The notes beneath the pieces were generated by a model, which was not told the DNA's origin, did not search any database, and saw only the letters and a program-made list of their open reading frames with translations. Below, one piece after another: positions 27,720-36,930 of a stretch of DNA of 64,000 nucleotides. The stretch's first letter is position 1. Every line of letters starts with the position of its first letter. Made by a program: the position numbers and the translations under genes. Source of the DNA: Vogesella margarita (lineage in GTDB: Bacteria; Pseudomonadota; Gammaproteobacteria; Burkholderiales; Chromobacteriaceae); NCBI RefSeq assembly GCF_028548475.1, contig NZ_JAQQLE010000011.1:89682-153681 (forward strand), read 5' to 3'.

Positions 27720-28628
27720 ATGCGCCGCACCCTCCCCTCGCTGATGGCCCTGCAGTGCTTCGAAGCCGCCGTGCGCCACCTGAGCTTTACCCGCGCCGCC
27801 GAGGAACTGAACCTGACGCAAAGCGCGGTCAGCCGCCAGATTCGCGGTCTGGAAGACTTCATCGGCCGCCCCTTGTTCGAGCGCGTCAAGCAGCGGTTGG
27901 TGCTGACCGTGGCCGGCGAGGCCTACGCCGCCGCGGTGCAGGACGTGCTTGATCGCGCCGAGGCTGCCACGTTGCAGCTGATGGCTTATCGCGGCGAAGG
28001 CGGCGTGCTGACGGTGGCGATGCTGCCTACCTTCGGCTCGCGCTGGCTGGTGCCACGGCTGGTGGATTTCAGCGCGCGCTACCCGGACATCCAGCTCAAT
28101 CTGGTGACCCAGGTGCGGCCGTTCGATTTCGACAAGGTGGAGGCCGACGTGGCGATCCACTTCGGCCCGGCGCTGTGGCCGGGGGCGATCTGCCACCGGC
28201 TGATGGGCGAGGACATCGTGCCAGTGTGCGCGCCCGGCCTGCTGAAAAAACCGCTGCTTGATGCGCGCGAGCTGCTGGACTACACCCTGCTGCAGCACAC
28301 CACCCGGCCGCAGGCGTGGAACGACTGGCTGTCCGCCGCCGGGCTGCAGGACATGGACACGCACCAGCCCAGCCTGCTGAGCGGGCCCCGCTTCGAGCAT
28401 TTCTTCATGGTGATCCAGGCGGCGATCTCCGGCCTCGGCATCGCGGTGCTGCCGCAGTTTCTGGTGGCGGAGGAACTGGCCAGCGGCCGGCTGCAGCTGG
28501 CACTGGACCTACCGGTGCGCAGCCAGCACGCCTACTACCTGGTGCACCCGGCCACCCGCACCGACGTCTACAAGGTACGCGTGTTCCGCGAATGGCTGCT
28601 GGCGCAGGCGGCTGCGGCGGAAGGCTGA
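27720..28628 (+). CDS. LysR-family regulator (GcvA-like), likely controls hglS
   Basis: Regulator of 302 residues with the N-terminal helix-turn-helix (FEAAVRHLSFTRAAEELNLTQSAVSRQIRGLE pattern) typical of the GcvA/AmpR branch and an effector domain containing FDFDKVEADVAIHFG. It is divergent from hglS across about 150 bases, so it probably senses 2-oxoadipate or a lysine catabolite; that is inference from position. Convergent with the ribonucleotide reductase gene, with a hairpin (28632-28659) between them. Confidence 0.88.
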   Translation: MRRTLPSLMALQCFEAAVRHLSFTRAAEELNLTQSAVSRQIRGLEDFIGRPLFERVKQRLVLTVAGEAYAAAVQDVLDRAEAATLQLMAYRGEGGVLTVAMLPTFGSRWLVPRLVDFSARYPDIQLNLVTQVRPFDFDKVEADVAIHFGPALWPGAICHRLMGEDIVPVCAPGLLKKPLLDARELLDYTLLQHTTRPQAWNDWLSAAGLQDMDTHQPSLLSGPRFEHFFMVIQAAISGLGIAVLPQFLVAEELASGRLQLALDLPVRSQHAYYLVHPATRTDVYKVRVFREWLLAQAAAAEG

Positions 28629-28631
28629 GGC

Positions 28632-28659
28632 GGCCGTCCATCCCCAAAAACGGACGGCC
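28632..28659. terminator. Hairpin between convergent lysR and nrdJ
   Basis: Arms GGCCGTCC and GGACGGCC separated by twelve bases that include an A-run; positioned 3 bases after one stop and 20 before the other. Confidence 0.45.
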
Positions 28660-28679
28660 ATTGGCCGGCGCCGGGATGC

Positions 28680-31583
28680 TCAGCCGCAGGCGCCGACGTG
28701 GCCGCAGGCGGTGCAGAATTCGCAACCGTCCTTCTTGATCAGCGCGCGGTTGCCGCATTCCGGGCAGGCCTTGCCGGCCATCTGTGCCGGTGCAACGCTC
28801 ACCACTGCGCTTTCGAACAGGTCGCCCTGCTCCGGCACCATCACGCCCATTTCCTCCACCGGCACACCTTCCTCGCTGAGGATGCCCAGCATCGCGTAGC
28901 GGTGGATCACCAGTCGCGCGAGATACGCTTCGGTGGACGGCCAGCTCTGCGACTTGTCGCTGCCCGGCGTGCGGGCAAAGAAGTCCGCCTGCGGCTCGGC
29001 ATAGCTCAGCAGCTTGCGCAGCTTCATGCCGATCCACGCCGGATCGATCACCCGCATGTCGAGGCTGAGCATCTTGCACAGGCCGTCCAGCTCGCGCGGG
29101 TAGTGGCCCGCCAGCCACAGCGAGTACGGGCGGCGCTGGCCGTTGGGCAGCACCAGCTCCTTCACGAACAGCACGAAATCGTCGCCGGTCTGCGGGTTGT
29201 TCACGTCCACCGACCAGCTGATGGTGCCGTCGGTGCCGGATTTCGGCTCCTTGCGGGCAAACAGCGCGTCCATCACCGGGGTGGCGTCGCCTGCGGCCAA
29301 GGTCAGCGCGCCCAGCTGCTCGACGCGGTACTTCACCACCCGGCCGAGCGCAGCGGCGGCGGCGCTGCTGCCCACCGGACTCGTGTTCTGCTCGGCGCCC
29401 AGTTCGACACGATAGTGACGGTCGCCGCGGGTGGCGGCCAGCGCGTCCAGCTTGGCGGCCAGCCAGGCGCGGTCGCGGCAGCGCATGTCCATGGACAGCG
29501 TCTTGGCAATCGCCCCCAGGCCGCGCGGCACGTCGCCGTTGACCCAGCACTCGAACGGCAGCGGTGCCTCGCCCGGCTGCTGGCCGTCGATATGGCCGAC
29601 CATTACCGCGAAATCGCCCTCCTCGCCTTCCACCATGAAGGTCCACGACGGGTTGCCTTGCTTGAGCTTGGGACGATGCGGCCACTTCAGGCTGGCCAGC
29701 GCCGGGCTGGGTGCGGTGTTCAGGGTGATGCGGCGGTCCGGGTCGTTCTGGTTGCCCAAGTCCTGTGGCAGCTGCTGGCTGCCCGTGCTGCCAGCGGCAG
29801 GGTTGGCCGCAGGCGTTGGCTCAATCGACAATACCGAGCCCAGCACGCTGTTGGGGCGGTAGGTGGTGATGCCCTTCAACCCGGCGCGCCAGGCTTCCAG
29901 GTACAGCGTCTCGAAATCGGCAAACGGATAATCGGCCGGCACGTTCACGGTCTTGGAGATCGCGGTATCCACGTACGGTGCCACCGCCGCCACCATGCGC
30001 ATGTGGTCCAGCGCGCTCATCTGCAGCGCGCTGACGAAGTAATCCGGCAGCGCATTGGTATCGCCGCCCTGCATGCGGTACACGCGGTAGGCATGGTCTT
30101 CCACCAGGTATTCCTGCTGCGTGCCGTCGGCCATGCGCTTCTTGCGGGTGTAGTACCAGCTGAACGGCGGCTCGATGCCGTTGGAAGCGTTGTCGGCGAA
30201 GGCCAGCGAAATGGTGCCAGTCGGCGCGATGGACAGCAGGTGCGAGTTGCGGATGCCGTGCTTCTTGATGCGCGCCTTGATCTTGTCCGGCAGGCGGCTG
30301 GCGCAGTGTGGTGCCGCCAGGTACTTGTCGGCATCGAACAGCGGGAAGGCGCCCTTCTCGATGGCCAGATCCACCGACGCATCGTAGGCGGCATCGCGCA
30401 TGTGCTCGGAGATGCTGGCGGCCAACCTGCGGCCCTCTTCGCTGTCGTAGCGCACCTTGAGCATGATCAGCGCATCGCCGAGGCCGGTGAAGCCCAGGCC
30501 AACGCGGCGCTTGTTCTGCGCCTCGCGCTGCTGTTCCTTCAGCGGCCACACGGTGAGGTCCAGCACGTTGTCCAGCATGCGGATCGAGGTGCGCACCACC
30601 TTCTCGAAGGCCTTGAAATCGAAGCTCGGCGCCTCGCCGAACGGCTGGCGCACGAACTTGCACAGATTGATGGAGCCCAGGTCGCAGCAGCCGTAGTCCG
30701 GCAGCGGCTGTTCGCCGCAGGGGTTGGTGGACTCGATCACCTCGCAGTACGACAGGTTGTTGTCGGCGTTGATCTTGCTCATGAACAGCACGCCAGGCTC
30801 GGCGTGGTCATAAGTAGAGTGCATGATCTGCTGCCACAGCTCGCGGGCGCGCACGGTGCGATACACCCACAGCCCGTCGCCGCGCTGGTAGCTACCGGGG
30901 AAGGCGTCGGACGCCGGCGCCACCGCGTGGGTCAGCTCCCAGTCGCCATCGCTATCCACCGCCTGCATGAAGGCGTCGGACACGCCGACCGAGATATTGA
31001 AGTTGGCCAGGTCGCCCTGGTCCTTGGCGTGGATGAAGGCCTCGATGTCCGGGTGGCTCACGTCCAGCACGCCCATCTGCGCGCCGCGACGCGCGCCGGC
31101 GGACTCCACCGTCTCGCAGCTGCGGTCGAACACGCGCATATACGATACCGGCCCCGAAGCGCGGCTGTTGGTGCCCTTCACCCGTGCGCCCTTGGGGCGG
31201 ATGCGGCTGAAGTTGTAGCCGACGCCACCGCCGCGGCGCATGGTCTCGGCCGATTGCAGCAGCGCCTCGTAGATGCCGACCTTGCCGTTCTCGGCCTCGG
31301 ACACCGCATCGCCCACCGGCTGCACGAAGCAGTTGATCAGCGTGGCCTTGAGGTCGGTGCCGGCAGCGGAGTTGATGCGGCCACCGGGAATAAAACCGCC
31401 GTCCAGCGCCTCGAAGAACAGCGGGGCAAAGCGTTGCGGCTCCTGCTCCTGCTCGGCCAGCGCCTGCGCCACGCGCTGGCGCACTTCGCTGACCGACTGT
31501 TCGCCGTTTTTCGCGTATTTTTCCAGCAATACCTCGCGCGAAATATCCTGTTCCGCAAACGCTACGCTCTTGTCCCGGTTCAT
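28680..31583 (-). CDS. nrdJ: Adenosylcobalamin-dependent (class II) ribonucleoside-diphosphate reductase
   Basis: Single-polypeptide ribonucleotide reductase of 967 residues that makes deoxyribonucleotides using B12 to generate the thiyl radical; works with or without oxygen. The substrate-site cysteine region [13 protein letters not shown], the [20 protein letters not shown] active-site stretch and the SIAPTGTIS loop are intact. The C-terminal part carries a cysteine-rich zinc-ribbon-like tail (CPECGN ... [14 protein letters not shown]) as in the TIGR02504-type enzymes. No class I small subunit is nearby. Two NrdR boxes precede it (31591-31637), so it is probably repressed when dATP is high. 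Confidence 0.93.
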   Translation of the reverse strand: MNRDKSVAFAEQDISREVLLEKYAKNGEQSVSEVRQRVAQALAEQEQEPQRFAPLFFEALDGGFIPGGRINSAAGTDLKATLINCFVQPVGDAVSEAENGKVGIYEALLQSAETMRRGGGVGYNFSRIRPKGARVKGTNSRASGPVSYMRVFDRSCETVESAGARRGAQMGVLDVSHPDIEAFIHAKDQGDLANFNISVGVSDAFMQAVDSDGDWELTHAVAPASDAFPGSYQRGDGLWVYRTVRARELWQQIMHSTYDHAEPGVLFMSKINADNNLSYCEVIESTNPCGEQPLPDYGCCDLGSINLCKFVRQPFGEAPSFDFKAFEKVVRTSIRMLDNVLDLTVWPLKEQQREAQNKRRVGLGFTGLGDALIMLKVRYDSEEGRRLAASISEHMRDAAYDASVDLAIEKGAFPLFDADKYLAAPHCASRLPDKIKARIKKHGIRNSHLLSIAPTGTISLAFADNASNGIEPPFSWYYTRKKRMADGTQQEYLVEDHAYRVYRMQGGDTNALPDYFVSALQMSALDHMRMVAAVAPYVDTAISKTVNVPADYPFADFETLYLEAWRAGLKGITTYRPNSVLGSVLSIEPTPAANPAAGSTGSQQLPQDLGNQNDPDRRITLNTAPSPALASLKWPHRPKLKQGNPSWTFMVEGEEGDFAVMVGHIDGQQPGEAPLPFECWVNGDVPRGLGAIAKTLSMDMRCRDRAWLAAKLDALAATRGDRHYRVELGAEQNTSPVGSSAAAAALGRVVKYRVEQLGALTLAAGDATPVMDALFARKEPKSGTDGTISWSVDVNNPQTGDDFVLFVKELVLPNGQRRPYSLWLAGHYPRELDGLCKMLSLDMRVIDPAWIGMKLRKLLSYAEPQADFFARTPGSDKSQSWPSTEAYLARLVIHRYAMLGILSEEGVPVEEMGVMVPEQGDLFESAVVSVAPAQMAGKACPECGNRALIKKDGCEFCTACGHVGACG

Positions 31584-31590
31584 GCCGTCC

Positions 31591-31637
31591 CCGCTATATG
31601 TGGTGTAAAAAATATGGAATCTAACTATATATAGCGG
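31591..31637 (-). promoter_or_regulatory. Tandem NrdR boxes upstream of nrdJ
   Basis: Core CTATATATAG at 31625-31634 matches the NrdR core CWATATATWG exactly. A second, weaker core CTATATGTGG (two mismatches) lies at 31594-31603. The two are exactly 31 bases apart, three helical turns, the spacing NrdR tetramers require, and both lie just upstream of the ribonucleotide reductase start. Confidence 0.75.
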
Positions 31638-31734
31638 TTCTTGACCTTGATGGCCATCAAAGTCTCACCGCAACGGCTCAGTCTGCCGCCAGTACGGCCG
31701 TCGTGCAACAGCTACAACACAGCGCCCCAAACGC

Positions 31735-31767
31735 TTGCGGCCAACCTTGTGACAAGGTTGGCCGCAA
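31735..31767 (-). terminator. Inverted pair of GTTGGCCGC words after the AsmA-like gene
   Basis: Perfect 16-base arms (TTGCGGCCAACCTTGT and complement) with a single-base centre, 17 bases past the stop of the DUF748 gene. No U-run; terminator by position. Confidence 0.7.
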
Positions 31768-31783
31768 ACGGAAAAGCCCGGTC

Positions 31784-34700
31784 TTATTTCAGCTTCAGCA
31801 GCAGCGGCACGCCGTCCTTGTCGGCCTTGACCTTGTCGGCCTCCAGCACGCTGATGCGCGATTCCAGCTCCGGTTTCGCCGCCAGCAGCAGCTGTCGCGC
31901 CGCGTTGCCGCGCGCGGTGGCCAGCGCCCGCAAGTCCGCATCGTCGATCTTCTGCGCCGCCAGCAGTTCGGCACGCATCGCCTGCGCGCGCTCGGCGGTG
32001 TCCTTCTCGGTGGCGACGCGCTTGAGCCAGGCGAAACGGCCGAACTGCTGCGCGTAGCCATCGCCCACCGCCTTGCGGATCGCCGGATCGCCCATGTCCG
32101 GCAGCGGCAGCGGCTCGTCCGCCTGCAGCCGGTAGGCGGCGCGTTTCAGGATGTCGCTGTCGACGCGGTAGCGGGCGAGCTCGCGGCTGTCCTGCTCGGC
32201 GTCATAGCCGCCGCCGATCGCCAGCGCGAGCTTCGGCCGCTTGGCCATCAAGTCGGCCAGCTTGCCCAGCTTCTCGCGTTCCGGCGGCGGGATGCGATCG
32301 TCACCGGCATCGGCGTAGATCTCGTCGAAGCCCTCGCCGCCGAACAGCGCACGGAACGGCGCCGTCACCACCTTCACCAGGATGTTGCGCAATGCCTGCC
32401 ACACCAGGTGGCCGTAGGAGAAGTCCGGCGCATCCAGGCTACCCGCTACCGGCAGCGCGAGGTCGATGCGGCCGTCGCTGTCTTCCAGCAGCGCCACCGC
32501 GAGGCGCAGCGGCAGGCGGGTGCCGTCGTAGTCGGCGACTTCCTCGCCCAGCCGGATATGGTCGATCACCACGCGGTTGTCGCCGTTGAGCTGGCGATCC
32601 TTCAGCAGGTAACGCAGCTCGGTCGTCAGGCGGCCGTCGGTGATCTGCCAGCCGGCAAAGGTCATCGAGTACGGGTTGAGGCTGCCCAGCGGGATGTTGC
32701 GGAAGTTCAGCGCCATGTCGAGGTCATTGGTCACCGCCAACGGCGACAGCGCGCCGCGGATGCGCACGTCACCGAACTGGTCGACGCGGCCGTCCAGCGT
32801 CACCGTGCCGCGCCGCCCCGGACGACTGGACAGGCCGAGTACGGTACCGGACAGCGAATGAATGCGGGTAGCGAAGCTGGGCTGCAAGCCCAGATCGGCA
32901 AAGTCCATACGCGCGTTACGCACGCGCACGGCGCGCACGTCTACCACCGGCACACCACCGGCCTTGCCTGCCGCCGCCGGCCTGGCAGGCTGCATGCTCG
33001 CCGGCTGCGGCTTCATCAGGTGCGCAAAATTGGGCACCCGTTTTTCGTCCAGGATCAGCCGCAGCTGCGGCGACACCAGCCGCACGTCGGCAATGCTCAC
33101 CCGCTCCGGCTGCGCCTTGATGCCGGACACCGCCAGCTGCTGCCAGCCCAGCAGCGGCTCGCGCCGGCCCGGTTCATACAATGCCAGCCTGTCCAGCTGC
33201 GCCTTGCCGTCGGCCTGCCAACGGCTGCCATTCAGCGCAAACCCCAGATCGGCCGACAGCTCGCCACCGCCGAAGCGCAGCACGGTCTGCGCCAGCGCGT
33301 ACGGCGCCAGCTCGCGCAGCGGCAGGCGGCTGGCCTGCACGCGGCCGCTGATGTCCTGCAAGTTGGCCGCAGCCTTGGCATCCAGCTGCAGCTTGCCCTG
33401 CCCCATCGCCGCCGCCAGCTGCACGGCGAAGCCCTGCTGCGGATCGCCGCTGACGCTGACGCCGACATCCTGCAGCGTCACGCTCACCGGCTGGCTGATG
33501 CCGGCATCGCGCCAGCTGACACTGCCGCCCGCCAGTGTCAGCTGCGGGTAGCGGATCTGCCAGGCTTGGCCGCCGCTTGCGGCGACCGGTGCGGCAGGGG
33601 TGACGGCTGGCCGCTGGCGCAGCGCCTCGGCGATATCCAGCTTGCCGTCCTTGCCGCGGTTCAGCGCCAGCTGCAGTCCCGTCAGCGTCACGTTGCCCGG
33701 CGTGATGCGATGCTTGCCCAGATCCAGCTCGCTGCTGGCCAGCTGCACACCGGCCAGGGTGGCGAACGGGGGCCGCTCGCCACTGGCGGCGATGAGCTGC
33801 GACAGCGCCAGCGTGGCCCCCTGCACCTTCACCCCGCCCCCGGCGTCGACGGCAACGGCGGCCTGCAGGCTGTCCAGCTTCAGGCTGGCGGACAGCGGCG
33901 CAACAAAGCCCTGGTGCGTGGCGCGCAGCTGCCAGTTGTCGACGCGGATAGCCGGCAGGCTCACCGTCCAGCCCTGCTCCGGCTTGGCTGGAGCGGGTTT
34001 GCCCGGAGCTGACTTGGTCGTCGCGATGGTTTTCACGCCGCTCATCGCTGCCGGTGGCGGCAAGGCCGCCAGCCAGTCCGGCTGCCCCTGCGGATCGAGC
34101 ACGGTGTCCAGCTCGCCGCCGGCGAGGCTGAGTTTGCCCACGCTCAGCCGACGGCCGGCGAGGTCGAACTCGCCACCACCCAATGCAAGCTGGCCGAGCC
34201 TGAAGCGGCTAGCACTGCCCGGCGCGCTCACCACCAGCCCCGCAAGGTTGGCCGCAACGCCCTTGGCCGACAGCCGCACCGTCTTGCCGGCCAGATCGAA
34301 GTGGTAGGGCAGGCTAACGCTGAGCTTGCCCTGCGGCGGCGCCAGCCTGAGATGCGGCTGCACGTACGGCCACACGCTAGCCAGGGTCAGGCCGGTCACG
34401 TTCAGTACCCCGTCCGACTGCAGCGGTTGCAGCAGCAGGCTGCCCTGCCAGTCCAGCCGGGTGCCGTCGTCCAGCTCGGCGGCGAGTCGGTAATGGCCCT
34501 GGTTATTGGGCAGCGTGGACAGGTTTTTCAGCTGGAAATCCAGAGGCAGCACCTGGCGCTGCACGTCGCCGGCCAGCCGGTCGTGCAGCAGCAACTGGCC
34601 CTTGTTCAGCGCCAGCTGCGTCAGCAGCAGCTTGGGCGGATCACGCTCGCCCTCGTCCGGCGCGGTGTCCGGGCCGGCGGCGTCATGCAGCAGCCGTGTC

Positions 34701-35089
34701 CAGTTCCACTCGCCCTGCGCATTGCGCGTCGCCCACAGTCGCGGCGTGTCCAGCGTCAGCTCCGCCAGCTCGATGCGACCGATCAGCAGCGGCAGCGCCT
34801 CGGCGTCGACATTCAGCCTTGCGGCGCTGAACAGCGGCGTGCCGTCGCGATCGTTCAGGCGCACATCGTGCACGGTCAGCCGCCACGCCCACGGCGCGAA
34901 CTCCACCTTGCCCAGCGTCAGGCTGCGGCCAAGCTTCTGCGCCCAGTTGCCGGCGGCGTAGTCCACCGCCTTGGGCACGCCGGCCCACAGCCCGCCCAGC
35001 AGCACGGCCACGGCGGCGGTGCTCCATAACAGACGACGGGGCCAGCGCGACGGCGTGGCGACAGGTTTGGCAGCGGTTTCACTCATCAT
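31784..35089 (-). CDS. AsmA-like DUF748 envelope protein
   Basis: A very large (about 1100 residues) inner-membrane-anchored protein: one N-terminal transmembrane helix (LLWSTAAVAVLLGGLWAGVP) then long beta-rich repeats, the DUF748 domains of the AsmA superfamily. The family motifs DVRLNDRDGTPLFSAARLNVD and AWQIRYPQLTLAGGSVSWRD are seen. Such proteins form hydrophobic grooves bridging the envelope and are implicated in phospholipid transport to the outer membrane. The start is the ATG pair at 35089/35086; the longer open frame to 35332 has no ribosome site. Three copies of the GTTGGCCGC word flank or lie in it (31757, 33362, 34247). Confidence 0.85.
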   Translation of the reverse strand: MMSETAAKPVATPSRWPRRLLWSTAAVAVLLGGLWAGVPKAVDYAAGNWAQKLGRSLTLGKVEFAPWAWRLTVHDVRLNDRDGTPLFSAARLNVDAEALPLLIGRIELAELTLDTPRLWATRNAQGEWNWTRLLHDAAGPDTAPDEGERDPPKLLLTQLALNKGQLLLHDRLAGDVQRQVLPLDFQLKNLSTLPNNQGHYRLAAELDDGTRLDWQGSLLLQPLQSDGVLNVTGLTLASVWPYVQPHLRLAPPQGKLSVSLPYHFDLAGKTVRLSAKGVAANLAGLVVSAPGSASRFRLGQLALGGGEFDLAGRRLSVGKLSLAGGELDTVLDPQGQPDWLAALPPPAAMSGVKTIATTKSAPGKPAPAKPEQGWTVSLPAIRVDNWQLRATHQGFVAPLSASLKLDSLQAAVAVDAGGGVKVQGATLALSQLIAASGERPPFATLAGVQLASSELDLGKHRITPGNVTLTGLQLALNRGKDGKLDIAEALRQRPAVTPAAPVAASGGQAWQIRYPQLTLAGGSVSWRDAGISQPVSVTLQDVGVSVSGDPQQGFAVQLAAAMGQGKLQLDAKAAANLQDISGRVQASRLPLRELAPYALAQTVLRFGGGELSADLGFALNGSRWQADGKAQLDRLALYEPGRREPLLGWQQLAVSGIKAQPERVSIADVRLVSPQLRLILDEKRVPNFAHLMKPQPASMQPARPAAAGKAGGVPVVDVRAVRVRNARMDFADLGLQPSFATRIHSLSGTVLGLSSRPGRRGTVTLDGRVDQFGDVRIRGALSPLAVTNDLDMALNFRNIPLGSLNPYSMTFAGWQITDGRLTTELRYLLKDRQLNGDNRVVIDHIRLGEEVADYDGTRLPLRLAVALLEDSDGRIDLALPVAGSLDAPDFSYGHLVWQALRNILVKVVTAPFRALFGGEGFDEIYADAGDDRIPPPEREKLGKLADLMAKRPKLALAIGGGYDAEQDSRELARYRVDSDILKRAAYRLQADEPLPLPDMGDPAIRKAVGDGYAQQFGRFAWLKRVATEKDTAERAQAMRAELLAAQKIDDADLRALATARGNAARQLLLAAKPELESRISVLEADKVKADKDGVPLLLKLK

Positions 35090-35301
35090 TAAACAGTCCG
35101 GCAAAAATGGGGCACCTTCGCCCGCAGGCAGCACGGACGCGGCTGTGGGCTTTATTCCACAACCGCTCGCCGGCAAGGCGGACGAAGGTTGCAGTCGCGC
35201 CGCGCCGCTCATAGCATGGCGAAGCGTGACCATAATTTTAAACACCGCAGTCCAGACTGCGGCTTTCATTAAGCATTCTATACCCTGAAGAGGAACGCAT
35301 T

Positions 35302-35463
35302 TTGATTGATCTCGCCTGGCCGTGCCATGCACGCCAGCCGCTGCTGCGGCAACCCTGCGACCAGCGCCTCGACGCCGCGCAGGCCTTCCTGACGCTGGCG
35401 CGCCGCCGCGACGCGCTGCTCAACCACGAACGCCGCAGCACCAGCTCCGGCGCCCACACCTGA
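35302..35463 (+). CDS. Possible small protein (53 aa, TTG start) upstream of the glutamine-synthetase gene
   Basis: A short frame from a TTG at 35302 preceded by an AGAGGAA ribosome site at correct spacing, ending 19 bases before the next gene. Nearly every third codon position is G or C, as in the surrounding real genes. The product is basic and cysteine-poor (LIDLAWPCHARQPLL at the N terminus) and matches no family I know. It could be a real small gene or a translated leader coupled to the downstream enzyme. Confidence 0.4.
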   Translation: MIDLAWPCHARQPLLRQPCDQRLDAAQAFLTLARRRDALLNHERRSTSSGAHT

Positions 35464-35482
35464 TCGCTTACAGGACGACCCG

Positions 35483-36820
35483 ATGAACGACGCACAGAAG
35501 ATCCAGCAATGGCTGGACGAAAACCGGATTACCGAAGTTGAATGCCTGATCCCGGACATGACCGGGCTGGCCCGCGGCAAGATCGTGCCGCGCCACAAGT
35601 ACAACCCCGCCGAGGGCCTGCGCCTCCCGGAAGCCGTGCTCAGCATGACCGTGACCGGCGATTACCCAGAACAGGACTTCACCTCCGTCGCCGACCCCGA
35701 CATGCGCCTGATCCCGGACGCCGGCACCGTGCGCCCGGTACCGTGGGCGAAGGAGCCCACCGCGCAGATCATCCACGACTGCGTCAATTTCGACGGCACG
35801 GATGCCGAGCTCGCACCGCGCAACGTGCTCAAGCGCATCCTGAAGCTGTACGAGCAGGACGGCCTGTCCGCCATCGTCGCCCCGGAAATGGAGTTCTACC
35901 TGGTACAGGTGGAGCCCGACGAAGACATCCCGCTGAAACCGCCGGTTGGCCGCACCCGCCGTACCGAGGCCGGGATGCAAAGTTTCAGCATCGACGCGGT
36001 CAACGAGTACGACGACATCTTCGACGTGATGTACGACTGGTGCGAGGCACAGGGCCTGGCGCTGGACACGCTGATCCACGAGATGGGCACCGCGCAGATG
36101 GAGATCAACCTCGACCACGGCGACCCGCTGGCGCTGGCCGACCAGGTGTTCCTGTTCAAGCGCACCGTGCGCGAGGTGGCGATCCGCAACAATATGTACG
36201 CCACCTTCATGGCCAAGCCGATGCAGGGCCAGCCGGGCAGCGCGATGCACATCCACCAGAGCGTGGTCGACGCCGACGGCCGCAACATCTTCAGCAACGC
36301 CGACGGCAGCCCGTCCGACGCCTTCCTGCACTTCATCGGCGGGCTGCAGACCTATCTGCCGGCGGCGATGCCCTTCTTCGCGCCCTACGTGAACAGCTAC
36401 CGCCGCCTCAGCCGCTTCACCTCGGCGCCGATCAACCTCAGCTGGGGCTATGACAACCGCACCTGCGGCCTGCGCGTGCCGCACTCCGGCCCCGAGGCGC
36501 GGCGGGTGGAAAACCGCCTGGCCGGCGTGGACGTGAATCCCTACCTGGCGATTGCCGCCAGCCTCGCCTGCGGCTACCTGGGCATGACACAGCGCATCCA
36601 GCCGAGTGCGCCGCTCACCGGCAGCGCCTACGAGCAGCCACACCAGCTGCCGCGCCACCTCGATGACGCCATCGACACCCTGCTCAAGTGTCAGCCGCTG
36701 GCGGAGATCTTCGGCGAGCACTTCATCCAGACCTACAGCGCGATCAAGGAAGCCGAGTACCGCGAGTACTTCGACGTGATCAGCCCGTGGGAGCGGCGCT
36801 TCCTGCTGCTGCACGTGTAA
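35483..36820 (+). CDS. Glutamine synthetase family enzyme, PuuA/gamma-glutamylamine-ligase-like
   Basis: A 445-residue ATP-dependent ligase of the glutamine synthetase superfamily. The adenylation/ammonia-site helices and metal glutamates (APEMEFYLVQ, GTAQMEINLDHGDP), GSAMHIHQSV and the closing NRLAGVDVNPYLA are intact. Sequence features (ITEVECLIPDMTGLARGKIVP at the N terminus) match the PuuA-like group that joins glutamate to putrescine or other amines rather than GlnA. No other polyamine-catabolic gene adjoins, so the amine is unknown. Downstream lies an inverted pair of the repeated word. Confidence 0.85.
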   Translation: MNDAQKIQQWLDENRITEVECLIPDMTGLARGKIVPRHKYNPAEGLRLPEAVLSMTVTGDYPEQDFTSVADPDMRLIPDAGTVRPVPWAKEPTAQIIHDCVNFDGTDAELAPRNVLKRILKLYEQDGLSAIVAPEMEFYLVQVEPDEDIPLKPPVGRTRRTEAGMQSFSIDAVNEYDDIFDVMYDWCEAQGLALDTLIHEMGTAQMEINLDHGDPLALADQVFLFKRTVREVAIRNNMYATFMAKPMQGQPGSAMHIHQSVVDADGRNIFSNADGSPSDAFLHFIGGLQTYLPAAMPFFAPYVNSYRRLSRFTSAPINLSWGYDNRTCGLRVPHSGPEARRVENRLAGVDVNPYLAIAASLACGYLGMTQRIQPSAPLTGSAYEQPHQLPRHLDDAIDTLLKCQPLAEIFGEHFIQTYSAIKEAEYREYFDVISPWERRFLLLHV

Positions 36821-36840
36821 GCGGCAGCACCGTCACCGCT

Positions 36841-36872
36841 TGCGGCCAACCTTGCGCACAAGGTTGGCCGCA
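36841..36872 (+). terminator. Inverted pair of GTTGGCCGC words after the glutamine-synthetase gene
   Basis: Perfect 14-base arms (TGCGGCCAACCTTG and complement) around CGCA, 20 bases past the stop and before earP. No U-run; positional terminator. Confidence 0.7.
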
Positions 36873-36930
36873 TCGCTTTGTCGCCGGCGCCGGCTGCGCT
36901 ATGCTGCGCAGCCATTCCAAGGAGAGCAGC

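Noticed and set aside
28698..31634. A 978-codon plus-strand open frame antisense to nrdJ
   Set aside because: His/Arg/Ala-rich shadow of the ribonucleotide reductase; no ribosome site or domain.
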